Shown here: positions 54,777-63,763 of the stretch, piece by piece
Numbering within the stretch: the first letter of the stretch is position 1
How the letters are laid out: each line of letters starts with the position of its first letter
NCBI GenBank assembly: GCA_000632805.1
Contig: CP007444.1
Span: forward strand, 372,001 to 436,000
DNA: 64,000 nt
Direction of reading: 5' to 3'
Origin: Dyella jiangningensis
GTDB taxonomy: Bacteria; Pseudomonadota; Gammaproteobacteria; Xanthomonadales; Rhodanobacteraceae
Made by a program: the position numbers and the translations under genes
Notes under the pieces: model-generated
Database searches by the model: none
Told to the model about the DNA's origin: nothing
The model's input: only the letters and a program-made list of their open reading frames with translations

Positions 54777-55178
54777 ATGTCGGAGCAGAACAAGCGAGTC
54801 GTTCTGGATTACGTGGATGCGTTCAATCGCGGCGATCTCGACGCGGTGTGCGAGCTGTTTGCCGCCGATGCGCTCATCCACGGCGCGCTCGGTTGGGGCG
54901 GCCTCGACACGGCCAGGCCCCTCTGGAGTGACCTGATGCGCTGCTTCCAGGTGAGCCTGGAAGTGGACGGCATGATTGCCGAAGGCGACACGGTCGCCGT
55001 GCGCTATACCGAGCGTGGCCGATCGGTCGGTTCGTTCCGCGGCGGACCGGTCACCGGGCGCGACTACGAAATGGTCGCGATGGAATGGTTCGCTGTGAAG
55101 GAAGGACACATCGAGCGGCGCTGGGGCGCTCGCGATACCGCGACCATGTTCCGGCAACTGGGTTTGCCGCCGGCCTAG
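54777..55178 (+). CDS. SnoaL-like ester cyclase / NTF2-fold protein
   Basis: The 133-residue protein has the cone-shaped NTF2/SnoaL fold: VLDYVDAFNRGDLDAVCELFA at the N-terminus, then EVDGMIAEGDTVAVRYTERG and YEMVAMEWFAVKEGHIERRWGARD. SnoaL-like proteins include polyketide cyclases, but most stand-alone members are uncharacterised, possibly acting on small hydrophobic molecules. The ATG at 54777 has no strong ribosome-binding site. It converges with the DUF899 gene, with a four-base overlap of their 3' ends. Confidence 0.85.
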   Translation: MSEQNKRVVLDYVDAFNRGDLDAVCELFAADALIHGALGWGGLDTARPLWSDLMRCFQVSLEVDGMIAEGDTVAVRYTERGRSVGSFRGGPVTGRDYEMVAMEWFAVKEGHIERRWGARDTATMFRQLGLPPA

Positions 55179-55900
55179 CGTCGCGGATCGGTCCGCTCTC
55201 CATACCACAGGCTCGGACGCCAATCGGCGCCGCGGCCCTCGGGCGTGCAATCGAGCAGGTTCCACAATGGCCAGATCGGATCGACGTGGCGCGGATCCTG
55301 GCCGGGCTCGCATGGAACGAACATCAGTTCGCTGCACCACGTGTGATGGATGTTTCCATCGCGCCGCATGAAAACGTTGAGCACAGGCATTTGCCGGCCG
55401 TCGGCGGTTTCGCCGTGGTAGTCGGCGTTGTACGTGTTGTGCGCGGAAGACAGCAGGTGCAGATGCCGCCAGCCGCGTTCGCGCGCGAAATGGCGGATGC
55501 GCTGGATCGGCGACTTGGCCACCACCGCGACATTGATGCGCTGGCGAAGGTGGGGCATCTCGCCGTCGAGTGCGTCGAGAATGGACAAGCAGGAAGGGCA
55601 GGGCTGCGCCATCGCGGGGCCGAACATGAAGCTGTAGATGGCGAGGCAGTGCTTGCCGTCTTCGAACAGATCGGACAGGCGCACCTGCCGTTCGACGTCG
55701 GCATCGACTGGCGTGTCGCCCTCATCGTCGAAGAAGTAGTCGACCGGCACCTGGCCACCCGGAGGCAGCGCGCGGCGCAGCGCGGCGACAGCTTCCACTT
55801 GCTGGCGCAGTTCGATCTCGGCGTGCAACAAGCGATCGCGCGCGACGCGGTATGCGGTGCTTTCGCCAGGAAAACGCACGGCATGCAAGGGCTGGCTCAT
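55175..55900 (-). CDS. DUF899 family protein (thioredoxin-like fold)
   Basis: The 241-residue cytosolic protein has LRRALPPGGQVPVDYFFDDE at the N-terminus, CPSCLSILDALDGEMPHL (a CxxC in a thioredoxin-like position) and YNADYHGETADGRQMPVLNV. The C-terminal ELMFVPCEPGQDPRHVDPIW completes the pattern. DUF899 proteins are thioredoxin-like and uncharacterised. The intact CPSC motif suggests redox activity. It lies 66 bases after the GNAT gene on the same strand, so the two may be cotranscribed. Confidence 0.9.
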   Translation of the reverse strand: MSQPLHAVRFPGESTAYRVARDRLLHAEIELRQQVEAVAALRRALPPGGQVPVDYFFDDEGDTPVDADVERQVRLSDLFEDGKHCLAIYSFMFGPAMAQPCPSCLSILDALDGEMPHLRQRINVAVVAKSPIQRIRHFARERGWRHLHLLSSAHNTYNADYHGETADGRQMPVLNVFMRRDGNIHHTWCSELMFVPCEPGQDPRHVDPIWPLWNLLDCTPEGRGADWRPSLWYGERTDPRR

Positions 55901-55966
55901 GGCAGTTCACCTCGTGCAGCGGCCGCGGGCACCGCGGTCATGCGCCCCTGTGTGTTGCGGCGTGCG

Positions 55967-56440
55967 TCAGCGGACGGGCTTGGCCAGGCGTAAGAGGTCG
56001 GCGGCGTAGCCCGCGCTTTCGTAGATGGCGCGCGCCCGCTCGTTGCCGGGGAACACCGCCAGCGTCACGAGCTGGCAGCGGTGCTCCCGCGCCCAGTTCT
56101 CGGCATGCTCCAGCAAGGCGCGGCCGATGCCGCGGCCTTCATGCTGCTGGGCCACGGCGATGTCCGAGATGTGGCAATTGCTGCGACCGGTGAAGTAATC
56201 CTGCGTCTTCTGCAGATGGATGAAGCCCACCGGTTCGCCGTCGTCGTCCTCGGCCACGAACAGGAAGCTGTTGGCCGGCTGGTCGTCGAGGTGGTGTCGC
56301 AGGTCATTGCGGATGCCTTCGATGCATTCGTGTCGCCGCCGCCATGGCGGCAGCGTGAAATCCACGAAACGGGGCACCAGGCCAAGGATGAAGTCGTCGT
56401 CGTCCTCGGCGAGACGGATCAGGTACGTGGCATCGCTCAT
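55967..56440 (-). CDS. GNAT-family N-acetyltransferase
   Basis: The 157-residue acetyltransferase has the acetyl-CoA loop in DIAVAQQHEGRGIGRALLEH (QxxGxG/A type) and the C-terminal NERARAIYESAGYAADLLRL. The substrate is unknown. The frame is open for much longer upstream, but ATG 56440 (MSDATYLIRLAE) gives a normal length. The DUF899 gene follows on the same strand. It is not similar in detail to the GNAT gene at 1511. Confidence 0.9.
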   Translation of the reverse strand: MSDATYLIRLAEDDDDFILGLVPRFVDFTLPPWRRRHECIEGIRNDLRHHLDDQPANSFLFVAEDDDGEPVGFIHLQKTQDYFTGRSNCHISDIAVAQQHEGRGIGRALLEHAENWAREHRCQLVTLAVFPGNERARAIYESAGYAADLLRLAKPVR

Positions 56441-56528
56441 GCGGGCTGACCGGACTAGCGAAAAGGGTCTGCCGTTTCTACACCCGGCGCGGGTTTGCGG
56501 GTAGTGCCAGGCGGACGAGTCCATCCCT

Positions 56529-56679
56529 TGTGGGAGCGCACCCTGTGCGCGACGGGACGGAGATTTGGCTTTACTGGAACGGCAGGCCGGGTCAGAGGAG
56601 CATGTTCCGTGCCCGCAATGAACCGTGTGTGCCGCAGTGGCCCCGCCGCTGCTATCGCGCACAGGGTGCGCTCCCCACA
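56529..56679 (+). repeat. REP-like inverted pair, long spacer
   Basis: Arms TGTGGGAGCGCACCCTGTGC and the complement enclose about 100 bases, longer than the 82-base form. The right arm has an extra C (GCTCCCCACA). It lies between two genes on the minus strand. Confidence 0.87.
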
Positions 56680-56694
56680 GGGAGACGGGAGGCC

Positions 56695-56727
56695 TAAAAA
56701 AAGGCCCTCTCGTGAGAGGGCCTTTTG
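56695..56727 (-). terminator. Intrinsic terminator after the acyl-CoA dehydrogenase gene
   Basis: On the minus strand the stem AAAAGGCCCTCTC / GAGAGGGCCTTTT closes an ACGA-type loop and continues into seven T residues. It lies four bases past the stop codon of the gene at 56731-58506. Confidence 0.93.
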
Positions 56728-56730
56728 CTA

Positions 56731-58506
<1,776 letters not shown>

Positions 58507-58542
58507 GGCGAAGTTCCTTCGTGGATGATGCAGGCGCGGTGT

Positions 58543-59025
58543 TCAGCGCCAGGTGTCAGGGATGCCCGGCACCGGCGAAAGCCAGTCGTTGCCGTGGAAA
58601 GTGAAATCGCGCGCCTTGTCTTCCTGTTCCGGCTTGGCGTGCGCGCTGCCGTTCACGCTGTAGGGCACGCTGCCTGCGCTGCCCTTGGCCGCCGCGGTCT
58701 TCAGCGTGGCCGTCATTTCCGGGGTGGGGAGCACGTCGATCTGGGTGACGTCGGCGGCGAACGGCGGAATGTCCAGGTCGAAGCGGCTGTGCAGGCGCAC
58801 CGGTACCAGCTCCGCGATCTTCAGTTCGCCGTCGAGCGAGCTGAAGTCCATGCTGCCGTAGCTGTTGTTCTGGATACGCACGGTGAGGCGCCACTGGCCG
58901 TTGGGCCGCGTGGTCATCTCCTGGATGCTCACCGTCGGCGGGAACACGCTCTTCTTCGGCGGCCCGCAAGCCACCAGGCCTGCCACCAGAGCACCGAGCG
59001 CTACACCACGAAGCAGTCGTCCCAT
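58543..59025 (-). CDS. Lipoprotein of unknown function
   Basis: The 160-residue protein has a lipobox in LGALVAGLVACGPPKKS (cysteine at residue 20), so it is a probable lipoprotein. The mature part has VSIQEMTTRPNGQWRLTVRI and IQNNSYGSMDFSSLDGELKI, which resembles the LEA14/late-embryogenesis-like beta-sandwich found in some bacterial lipoproteins. It is followed 36 bases later by the acyl-CoA dehydrogenase gene. It is divergent from the SET-domain gene. Confidence 0.85.
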   Translation of the reverse strand: MGRLLRGVALGALVAGLVACGPPKKSVFPPTVSIQEMTTRPNGQWRLTVRIQNNSYGSMDFSSLDGELKIAELVPVRLHSRFDLDIPPFAADVTQIDVLPTPEMTATLKTAAAKGSAGSVPYSVNGSAHAKPEQEDKARDFTFHGNDWLSPVPGIPDTWR

Positions 59026-59218
59026 GGATTCACCTCAAACGATTGTTTGAATCTTAGCAGGATGACCTTGCCCTCTGTCACGGGTCATCAAGCCGACAAG
59101 CGATCTCAGCCGGGTTGCGATCACGCCGATGTGATGGAGTCGTGCGCCCCGGAAGAGGTTCCCATGGCGCATCGCAACAGGCATCATCGCGGGCTCCCCT
59201 TCAAGTCTCGGCCTGCTC

Positions 59219-59686
59219 ATGACCCGACGTATCGTTGCCCGCCGCTCTCCCATCCACGGCAATGGCGTTTTCGCCGTCGCCCCGATCAAGAAAGGCGAGG
59301 AAATCATCGAATACAAGGGCACGCTGATGACCCACGTGGAAGCCGACTCGATGTACGGCGACGGCGGCGAGACGGGCCATACCTTCCTGTTCACGCTCAA
59401 CGACTATTACCTGATCGACGCCAACCGCAAGGGCAACACGGCGCGCTGGATCAACCACAGCTGCGATCCCAACTGCCAGGCGCTGATCGAAGAAAGCGAG
59501 AACGGCGACCCGCGCAAGGACCGCGTGCTGATCGAAGCCATCCGCAACATCAAGCCCGGCGAAGAGCTGACCTACGACTACGGCATCACGCTCGACGTGC
59601 CGCATACCGCGCGCCTCAAGAAGCTGTGGAAGTGCCTGTGCGGCTCGAAGAACTGCACGGGCACGTTGTTGAAGTCCAAGCGCTGA
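59219..59686 (+). CDS. SET-domain protein, putative lysine methyltransferase
   Basis: The 155-residue protein is almost wholly a SET domain. It has the start RRSPIHGNGVFAVAPIKKGE, the SAM-binding and pseudoknot motif RWINHSCDPNC, the catalytic ELTYDYG and a post-SET-like CLCGSKNCTGTLL with three cysteines (plus one in NHSCDPNC) that could bind zinc. SET proteins methylate lysines in proteins. In bacteria the targets are largely unknown, and the genes are thought to have moved from eukaryotes or between bacteria. Composition is like its neighbours, so transfer is not recent. Confidence 0.93.
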   Translation: MTRRIVARRSPIHGNGVFAVAPIKKGEEIIEYKGTLMTHVEADSMYGDGGETGHTFLFTLNDYYLIDANRKGNTARWINHSCDPNCQALIEESENGDPRKDRVLIEAIRNIKPGEELTYDYGITLDVPHTARLKKLWKCLCGSKNCTGTLLKSKR

Positions 59687-59706
59687 GCAATCGCCGCCGC
59701 ACAACT

Positions 59707-59871
59707 TGTGGGAGCGCACCCTGTGCGCGACCGCAGGGCTCAAGTCTGCAACGCCGCGCGGTTTCCGCGGGGCGTTTGTCTTATGGGCGGATGCGCGAAC
59801 ACGTCCGGCGACAGTCGCGGACTGAGGAGTCACACGGGTGCTGCGGTCGCGCACAGGGTGCGCTCCTACAG
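59707..59871 (+). repeat. REP-like inverted pair, long spacer
   Basis: GTGGGAGCGCACCCTGTGCG at 59708 and its complement near 59848-59871 enclose about 120 bases, including GGTTTCCGCGGGGCGTTTG. A CTCTCCCC/GGGGAGAG hairpin follows at 59916-59936. This begins an 875-base stretch without a gene (59687-60561). Confidence 0.85.
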
Positions 59872-60111
59872 AGGTAGGTAATGCCTTCGCGAGCACCCGC
59901 CCCTCACCCAGCCCTCTCCCCGGCGGGGAGAGGGAGATGGCGCGCGGCACCCATGCATTCCTCGCCATTTACCAAAGCTGCTTTAAGTCCTCTCCGCTAC
60001 GACGCGTTGCGGTGTAGCCGCTCCGTTCGAGGTAGTAACGAGCGCATCAACGCTTGCCTCGGTCGTCTAACGCTTCTATCCCACGTACTGCTATGAGCTC
60101 CGGCTCTAAAG

Positions 60112-60377
60112 GCCATTTTCTTTGGGTTACTTTTTGACGCGAAGCTAATCCCGTGGGACTTTGACTCCGTGCTAGCGCCCTCCACCCTTCCTCGCTCCTC
60201 AAAGCCGGCGCCATCCATGGCGCCTCCCCGCGAACGGGCCGGCTTCGCCGTTCGCACGCCAAGAGCGCGTGCGTGGGCCAGCAAAAGAAAAGTGACTCGA
60301 GCTTCCCACGGGACTAGCTGCGCGTCGTCCCACGGGGACTAGCTTCGCGTCGTCCCACGGGGACTAGCTTCGCGTCG
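60112..60377 (+). repeat. Composite intergenic repeat with inverted and tandem motifs
   Basis: The left part has TTTTCTTTGGGTTACTTTTT (60116-60135), then GACGCGAAGCTAATCCCGTG. Near the right end lie GCAAAAGAAAAGTGACTCG and, in inverted form, TCCCACGGGACTAGC. A palindrome GGCGCCATCCATGGCGCC is in the middle. TTTTCTTTGGGTTACTTTT-like wording is widespread between genes of xanthomonads. No gene is visible. Confidence 0.7.
60304..60377 (+). repeat. Three tandem 25-base repeats
   Basis: The unit TCCCACGGGGACTAGCTTCG plus CGTCG occurs at 60304-60327 (one base shorter, G for T), 60328-60352 and 60353-60377. The units are directly adjacent without spacers, so this is a minisatellite and not a CRISPR array. 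The inverted form of the unit lies at 60138-60158. Confidence 0.88.
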
Positions 60378-60489
60378 CCGGCAGGAGATCGAAACGCCCG
60401 CTGCGTAAGCGGCATGCTCGCGGCAGCACGGCAACTGAAGGCCGCAAGCGCTCAAGCAAAGCCGAAACGTGAAGACCGGCGCGAAAGGC

Positions 60490-60515
60490 TGTCGCGCACA
60501 GGGTGCGCTCCTACA
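60490..60515 (+). repeat. Single REP-like site
   Basis: GTCGCGCACAGGGTGCGCTC followed by CTACAG: a right arm only. It lies about 45 bases after the end of the GreB-like gene, which is on the minus strand further right. Confidence 0.78.
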
Positions 60516-60561
60516 GTTTAGAGCGTGGGTTCGTGAGAGCGTGGTTTAGTGAGAGCAGGGC

Positions 60562-61074
60562 CTAGGCGTCGCGCTCCTCGGCGGGATACTCGATGGCGAC
60601 GATCTCCACCGTGAGGTCTCCCGCGGGACGCTGCCATACCACCTCGTCGCCCACGCGCGCACCAAGCAGTGCCACAGCGAGCGGCGACATATAGCTCACC
60701 AAACCGTGCTCCACGTCGGCTTCGTCTTCGCCCACGATGCGGTAGCGCGCCTCGCCCTCGTCGCTGTCCACGGTCACCAGCGCACCGAACGCCACCCGGT
60801 CGCGAGGCTGCTGCGAAAGGTCCACTTCGATGGCGCTGCCCACCCTCGCGTTGAGCCAGCGCAATTCGCGCTCCACGGCGGCCAGTTCGCTCTGCTGAGG
60901 CAAGGTGTCTGCCGCGACGCGCAGCGCATCACGCCGTTCGCGCACGGCGATCAGGCGTGCGCGCAACTGCGTGAGTCCACGCGGCGTCACATAGTTGGCG
61001 TGTTCGCTCAGCGGGATGTCCGGCAGCCTGTCGCCAGCGGACTCGTCCGCGTCCTTGACGAAGGAGCGGCTCAT
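60562..61074 (-). CDS. GreA/GreB-family transcription elongation factor (GreB-like)
   Basis: The 170-residue protein has YVTPRGLTQLRARLIAVRER at the N-terminal coiled-coil, LRWLNARVGSAIEVD in the middle and the C-terminal FKBP-like domain with VTVDSDEGEARYRIVGEDEA and YMSPLAVALLGARVGDEVVW. Gre factors stimulate transcript cleavage by stalled RNA polymerase. The coiled-coil tip lacks an obvious acidic DxxE pair of standard GreA/GreB (ADTLPQQSE), so it may be a divergent or regulatory member. The start at 61074 (MSRSFVKDADE) was chosen by homology; the frame extends to 61107. Confidence 0.88.
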   Translation of the reverse strand: MSRSFVKDADESAGDRLPDIPLSEHANYVTPRGLTQLRARLIAVRERRDALRVAADTLPQQSELAAVERELRWLNARVGSAIEVDLSQQPRDRVAFGALVTVDSDEGEARYRIVGEDEADVEHGLVSYMSPLAVALLGARVGDEVVWQRPAGDLTVEIVAIEYPAEERDA

Positions 61075-61209
61075 ATCGTGCCTCCTGCGCCAGGGATTCC
61101 GGCGCATGTTCGTTGAATGACATGGCGGCGTTGTCGCCGCGCATCAAGCGGTGCGCAGGCATCCCGGCGGCGTGGCTTGCGCCACGCACGTCGATCGGAT
61201 GGATGCGGA

Positions 61210-63261
61210 TCAGTCTTCTTCCACGTGCGGCTTCCATGCCTCGGCCAGTTGCTTCTGCACGGGCGAAGGCACGGGTTCGTAATGGCTGAGATCGAGGCTG
61301 TAGCGGCCCCGACCACCGGTCATTGCCTTGAGCTCCGAGGGGTAGTCGGTGAGCTCGGCAAGGGGCGCCTGGGCCTTGATCACCAGCTCGCCGCCACGCA
61401 GCGAATCGGTGCCCATGATCCGCGCGCGCTTGCCTGCCAGGCCGCCGGTCACGTCGCCCACGCTCGCCTCGGGAATGGCCACTTCGACGTCGACGATGGG
61501 CTCGAGCACGATCGGCCGCGCCTTGCCCACGGCGTCGAGAAAGGCTTTCTTGCCAGCGCTGACGAAGGCGACTTCCTTGGAGTCCACAGGGTGGTATTTG
61601 CCGTCGTACACGGTGACGCGCAGATCCTGGATGGGATAGCCGGCGATCGCGCCGCTCTCCAATGCCTGGCGCACGCCTTTCTCGATGGCGGGCAGGAACT
61701 GGCCGGGAATGACGCCGCCTTTCACCGCGTCGATGAATTCGAAACCCGCGCCGCGATCGAGTGGTTCCACGCGCAGGAATACTTCGCCGAACTGGCCGGC
61801 GCCGCCGGTCTGCTTCTTGTGGCGATGATGACCTTCCGCCCGGCCGGCGATGGTTTCGCGATAGGCGATGCGCGGCGGGTGCGTATTCACCTCCACGCCA
61901 TAACGCTCCTTCATGCGTTCGAGCATGATTTTCAGGTGCAGATCCGACAAGCCGCGGATCACCGTCTCGTTGAGCTCCTTGTGGTGCTCCACGCGAAAGC
62001 AGGGGTCTTCTTCCGCCAGCCGTCCAAGTGCCTGCGAGAGCTTCTGCTCCTGCCCCTTGTGCTTCGGTTCCAGCGCCAGGCCGAACATGGGTTGCGGCAC
62101 GGATATCGGCGCGAGGTGGATGCGATCCTCGTCGTGCGAATCGTGCAGCACCGCATCGAAATGGATTTCTTCCACCTTGGCGATGGCGGCGATGTCGCCG
62201 GGAATGGCGTGCTCGATCTCTTCGTGCGTCTTGCCGCGCAGGCGGAACAGGTGGCCCACCTTGAAGGCCTTCTTGCTGTCGTCGATGTAGAGCTGTGTGT
62301 CCTTGCGGATCGTGCCTTGCCAGACGCGGAAAATGCCCAGCTTGCCGACGAACGGATCGTTGACGATCTTGAACACGTCGGCGATCACGTGCTGCTCGGG
62401 ATCCGGGTTGACGGTAATCGCCTCATCCTCGCCATTGAGGAAAGGCGGTGAGTTGCCTTCGGCAGGATTGGGCAGCAGGCGTTCGGCGAGTTCGAGGAAT
62501 TCCTTCACGCCGGCGCCCGTGCGCGCGCTGACGAAGCAGATCGGTATGAGGTGCCCTTCGCGCAGGCACTGCTCGAAGGCATCGTGCAGTTCCTGCGGGC
62601 TGAGGTCGTCCTCGCCGGAATCGAGGTAGTGGCCCATCACCGATTCGTTGATCTCCACCACCTGGTCGACGATGCGCTGGTGCGCTTCGGCCAGTGAGGA
62701 GAAATCGGTCTGGCCCTCGCTGTGGAAGAAGCAGTCGCGCACCAGCTTGCCGCCCTGTCCAGGCAGGTTCACCGGCAGGCATTGCGTACCGAATTCATCG
62801 CGTAGCGCGTCAACCAAGGCGCTGAGGCTGGCACCCTCGAAGTCGATCTTGTTGATTACCAGGATGCGGGCGAGGCGTCGCTCACCGGCGCGCTCCATCA
62901 TGCGACGCGTGCCGTATTCGATGCCGTTGCAGGCGTTGACCACTACGGCAACGGTTTCCACCGCCGCAAAGGTGGACAGGGTCGGTCCGCGAAAATCCGC
63001 ATAACCCGCTGTATCGATGAGATTGATATGGCAGCCGTTCACATCGATGCTTGCGATGGCCGAGTCGATGGAGTGGCCACGCGATTTTTCCTGTGGATCG
63101 GTATCCGATTGCGTGGTGCCGCGCTCCACCGTTCCCTGCGCCTGGATAACGCCGCCGGCATGCAGCAGCGCTTCGAACAGCGTGGTCTTGCCTGAGCTGG
63201 AATGGCCGGCAAGGGCGATGTTGCGGATGTTTTCCGTGTGGGTGCCTGTCTGGATATTCAT
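61210..63261 (-). CDS. Elongation factor G paralogue
   Basis: The 683-residue translational GTPase has domain I motifs GHSSSGKT (19-26), DTAG (83-86) and NKID (137-140). Domain II, domain III (DPCFRVEHHKELNETVIRGL), domain IV (RETIAGRAEGHHRHKKQTGG) and domain V follow. It is similar to EF-G but divergent (GHSSSGKT in place of AHIDAGKT; domain IV tip HHRHKKQTGGAGQFG), as in the EF-G2/FusA2-type second copies. The main fusA near the str operon is not in this window. The start codon and first six codons lie inside the arm of the second inverted-repeat element, so expression may be controlled by it. Confidence 0.93.
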   Translation of the reverse strand: MNIQTGTHTENIRNIALAGHSSSGKTTLFEALLHAGGVIQAQGTVERGTTQSDTDPQEKSRGHSIDSAIASIDVNGCHINLIDTAGYADFRGPTLSTFAAVETVAVVVNACNGIEYGTRRMMERAGERRLARILVINKIDFEGASLSALVDALRDEFGTQCLPVNLPGQGGKLVRDCFFHSEGQTDFSSLAEAHQRIVDQVVEINESVMGHYLDSGEDDLSPQELHDAFEQCLREGHLIPICFVSARTGAGVKEFLELAERLLPNPAEGNSPPFLNGEDEAITVNPDPEQHVIADVFKIVNDPFVGKLGIFRVWQGTIRKDTQLYIDDSKKAFKVGHLFRLRGKTHEEIEHAIPGDIAAIAKVEEIHFDAVLHDSHDEDRIHLAPISVPQPMFGLALEPKHKGQEQKLSQALGRLAEEDPCFRVEHHKELNETVIRGLSDLHLKIMLERMKERYGVEVNTHPPRIAYRETIAGRAEGHHRHKKQTGGAGQFGEVFLRVEPLDRGAGFEFIDAVKGGVIPGQFLPAIEKGVRQALESGAIAGYPIQDLRVTVYDGKYHPVDSKEVAFVSAGKKAFLDAVGKARPIVLEPIVDVEVAIPEASVGDVTGGLAGKRARIMGTDSLRGGELVIKAQAPLAELTDYPSELKAMTGGRGRYSLDLSHYEPVPSPVQKQLAEAWKPHVEED

Positions 63262-63506
63262 CGCGATCCCCGCCGGAAGCTGTTTGCCCGCAAGACCAGG
63301 AAGAGAGAGGGAGCGTATGTCGATACGCGACCGAGCGATGACGCAGGATGGCGGACAAACAGATCCGGCCCGAAGGGTTGCCCCGTCAGTGCGGACATGC
63401 GGCCGCGCGCGGCTTGACCATGGCGCCACCATGGCCTGCGCCCCGCACGACCACCTGCCCGCACTGACGGGGCAACGGGGATTGCGATGAATATCCAGAC
63501 AGGCAC
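63242..63506 (-). repeat. Branched inverted-repeat element upstream of the EF-G paralogue (element 2)
   Basis: The outer arms 63242-63272 and 63476-63506 are reverse complements over 31 bases with one mismatch; a further CGTGT pair lies just outside. The arm next to the gene covers its SD-like GGGGAT, the ATG (63261) and 20 coding bases. The inner arms 63377-63394 and 63459-63476 are perfect over 18 bases and enclose a 64-base loop. The core is 63376-63271. In gene orientation the order A, B, loop, B', core, A' is the same as in element 1, and A and B share one base in both. The distal arm, read on the plus strand, recreates ATGAATATCCAGACAGGCAC, the start of the EF-G gene. Confidence 0.85.
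63271..63376 (-). ncRNA. Candidate structured RNA core of element 2
   Basis: This copy aligns base for base, without gaps, to 944-1049. Read toward the gene, it has the hairpin GCGTAT-CGAC-ATACGC and the long stem CTGTTTGTCC / GGGCAAACAG with one U-G pair. Identity continues less strictly upstream into the inner arm and loop, through GCAAC and TCAAGCCG. The function is unknown. It could act on translation of the EF-G paralogue by presenting or hiding the start codon. Confidence 0.6.
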
Positions 63507-63763
63507 TAACACGATGCGACCCTCCTCTGGCGAGGCGCGGGCTCGTGCCGACGATGACCTGCGGCGCCGCACGAAGCCGCGCAAGCGGCTGACGATGGCG
63601 GGCCGTCATGGTCGTCCAGGCGTGCAGGACGCGGGGGCGGTCATGGCGGATACGGCCGGGGAGGCCGTTTGACTAGGGTTTCCCCAATGACCCGCAGGGT
63701 CAAGTTGCAGTGCGGGGAAGGGGAACCCGCGGACGCCTCGCTTGTCACCTGAAGTCTCCCCTC

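Noticed and set aside
60304..60377. Possible short CRISPR array
   Set aside because: The 25-base repeats are directly adjacent, without spacers, and no cas gene is nearby.
63487..63672. A 61-codon open frame starting MNIQTGTNT on the plus strand
   Set aside because: The start is the inverted copy of the EF-G gene start within element 2. The rest shows no conserved motif and looks like chance reading.
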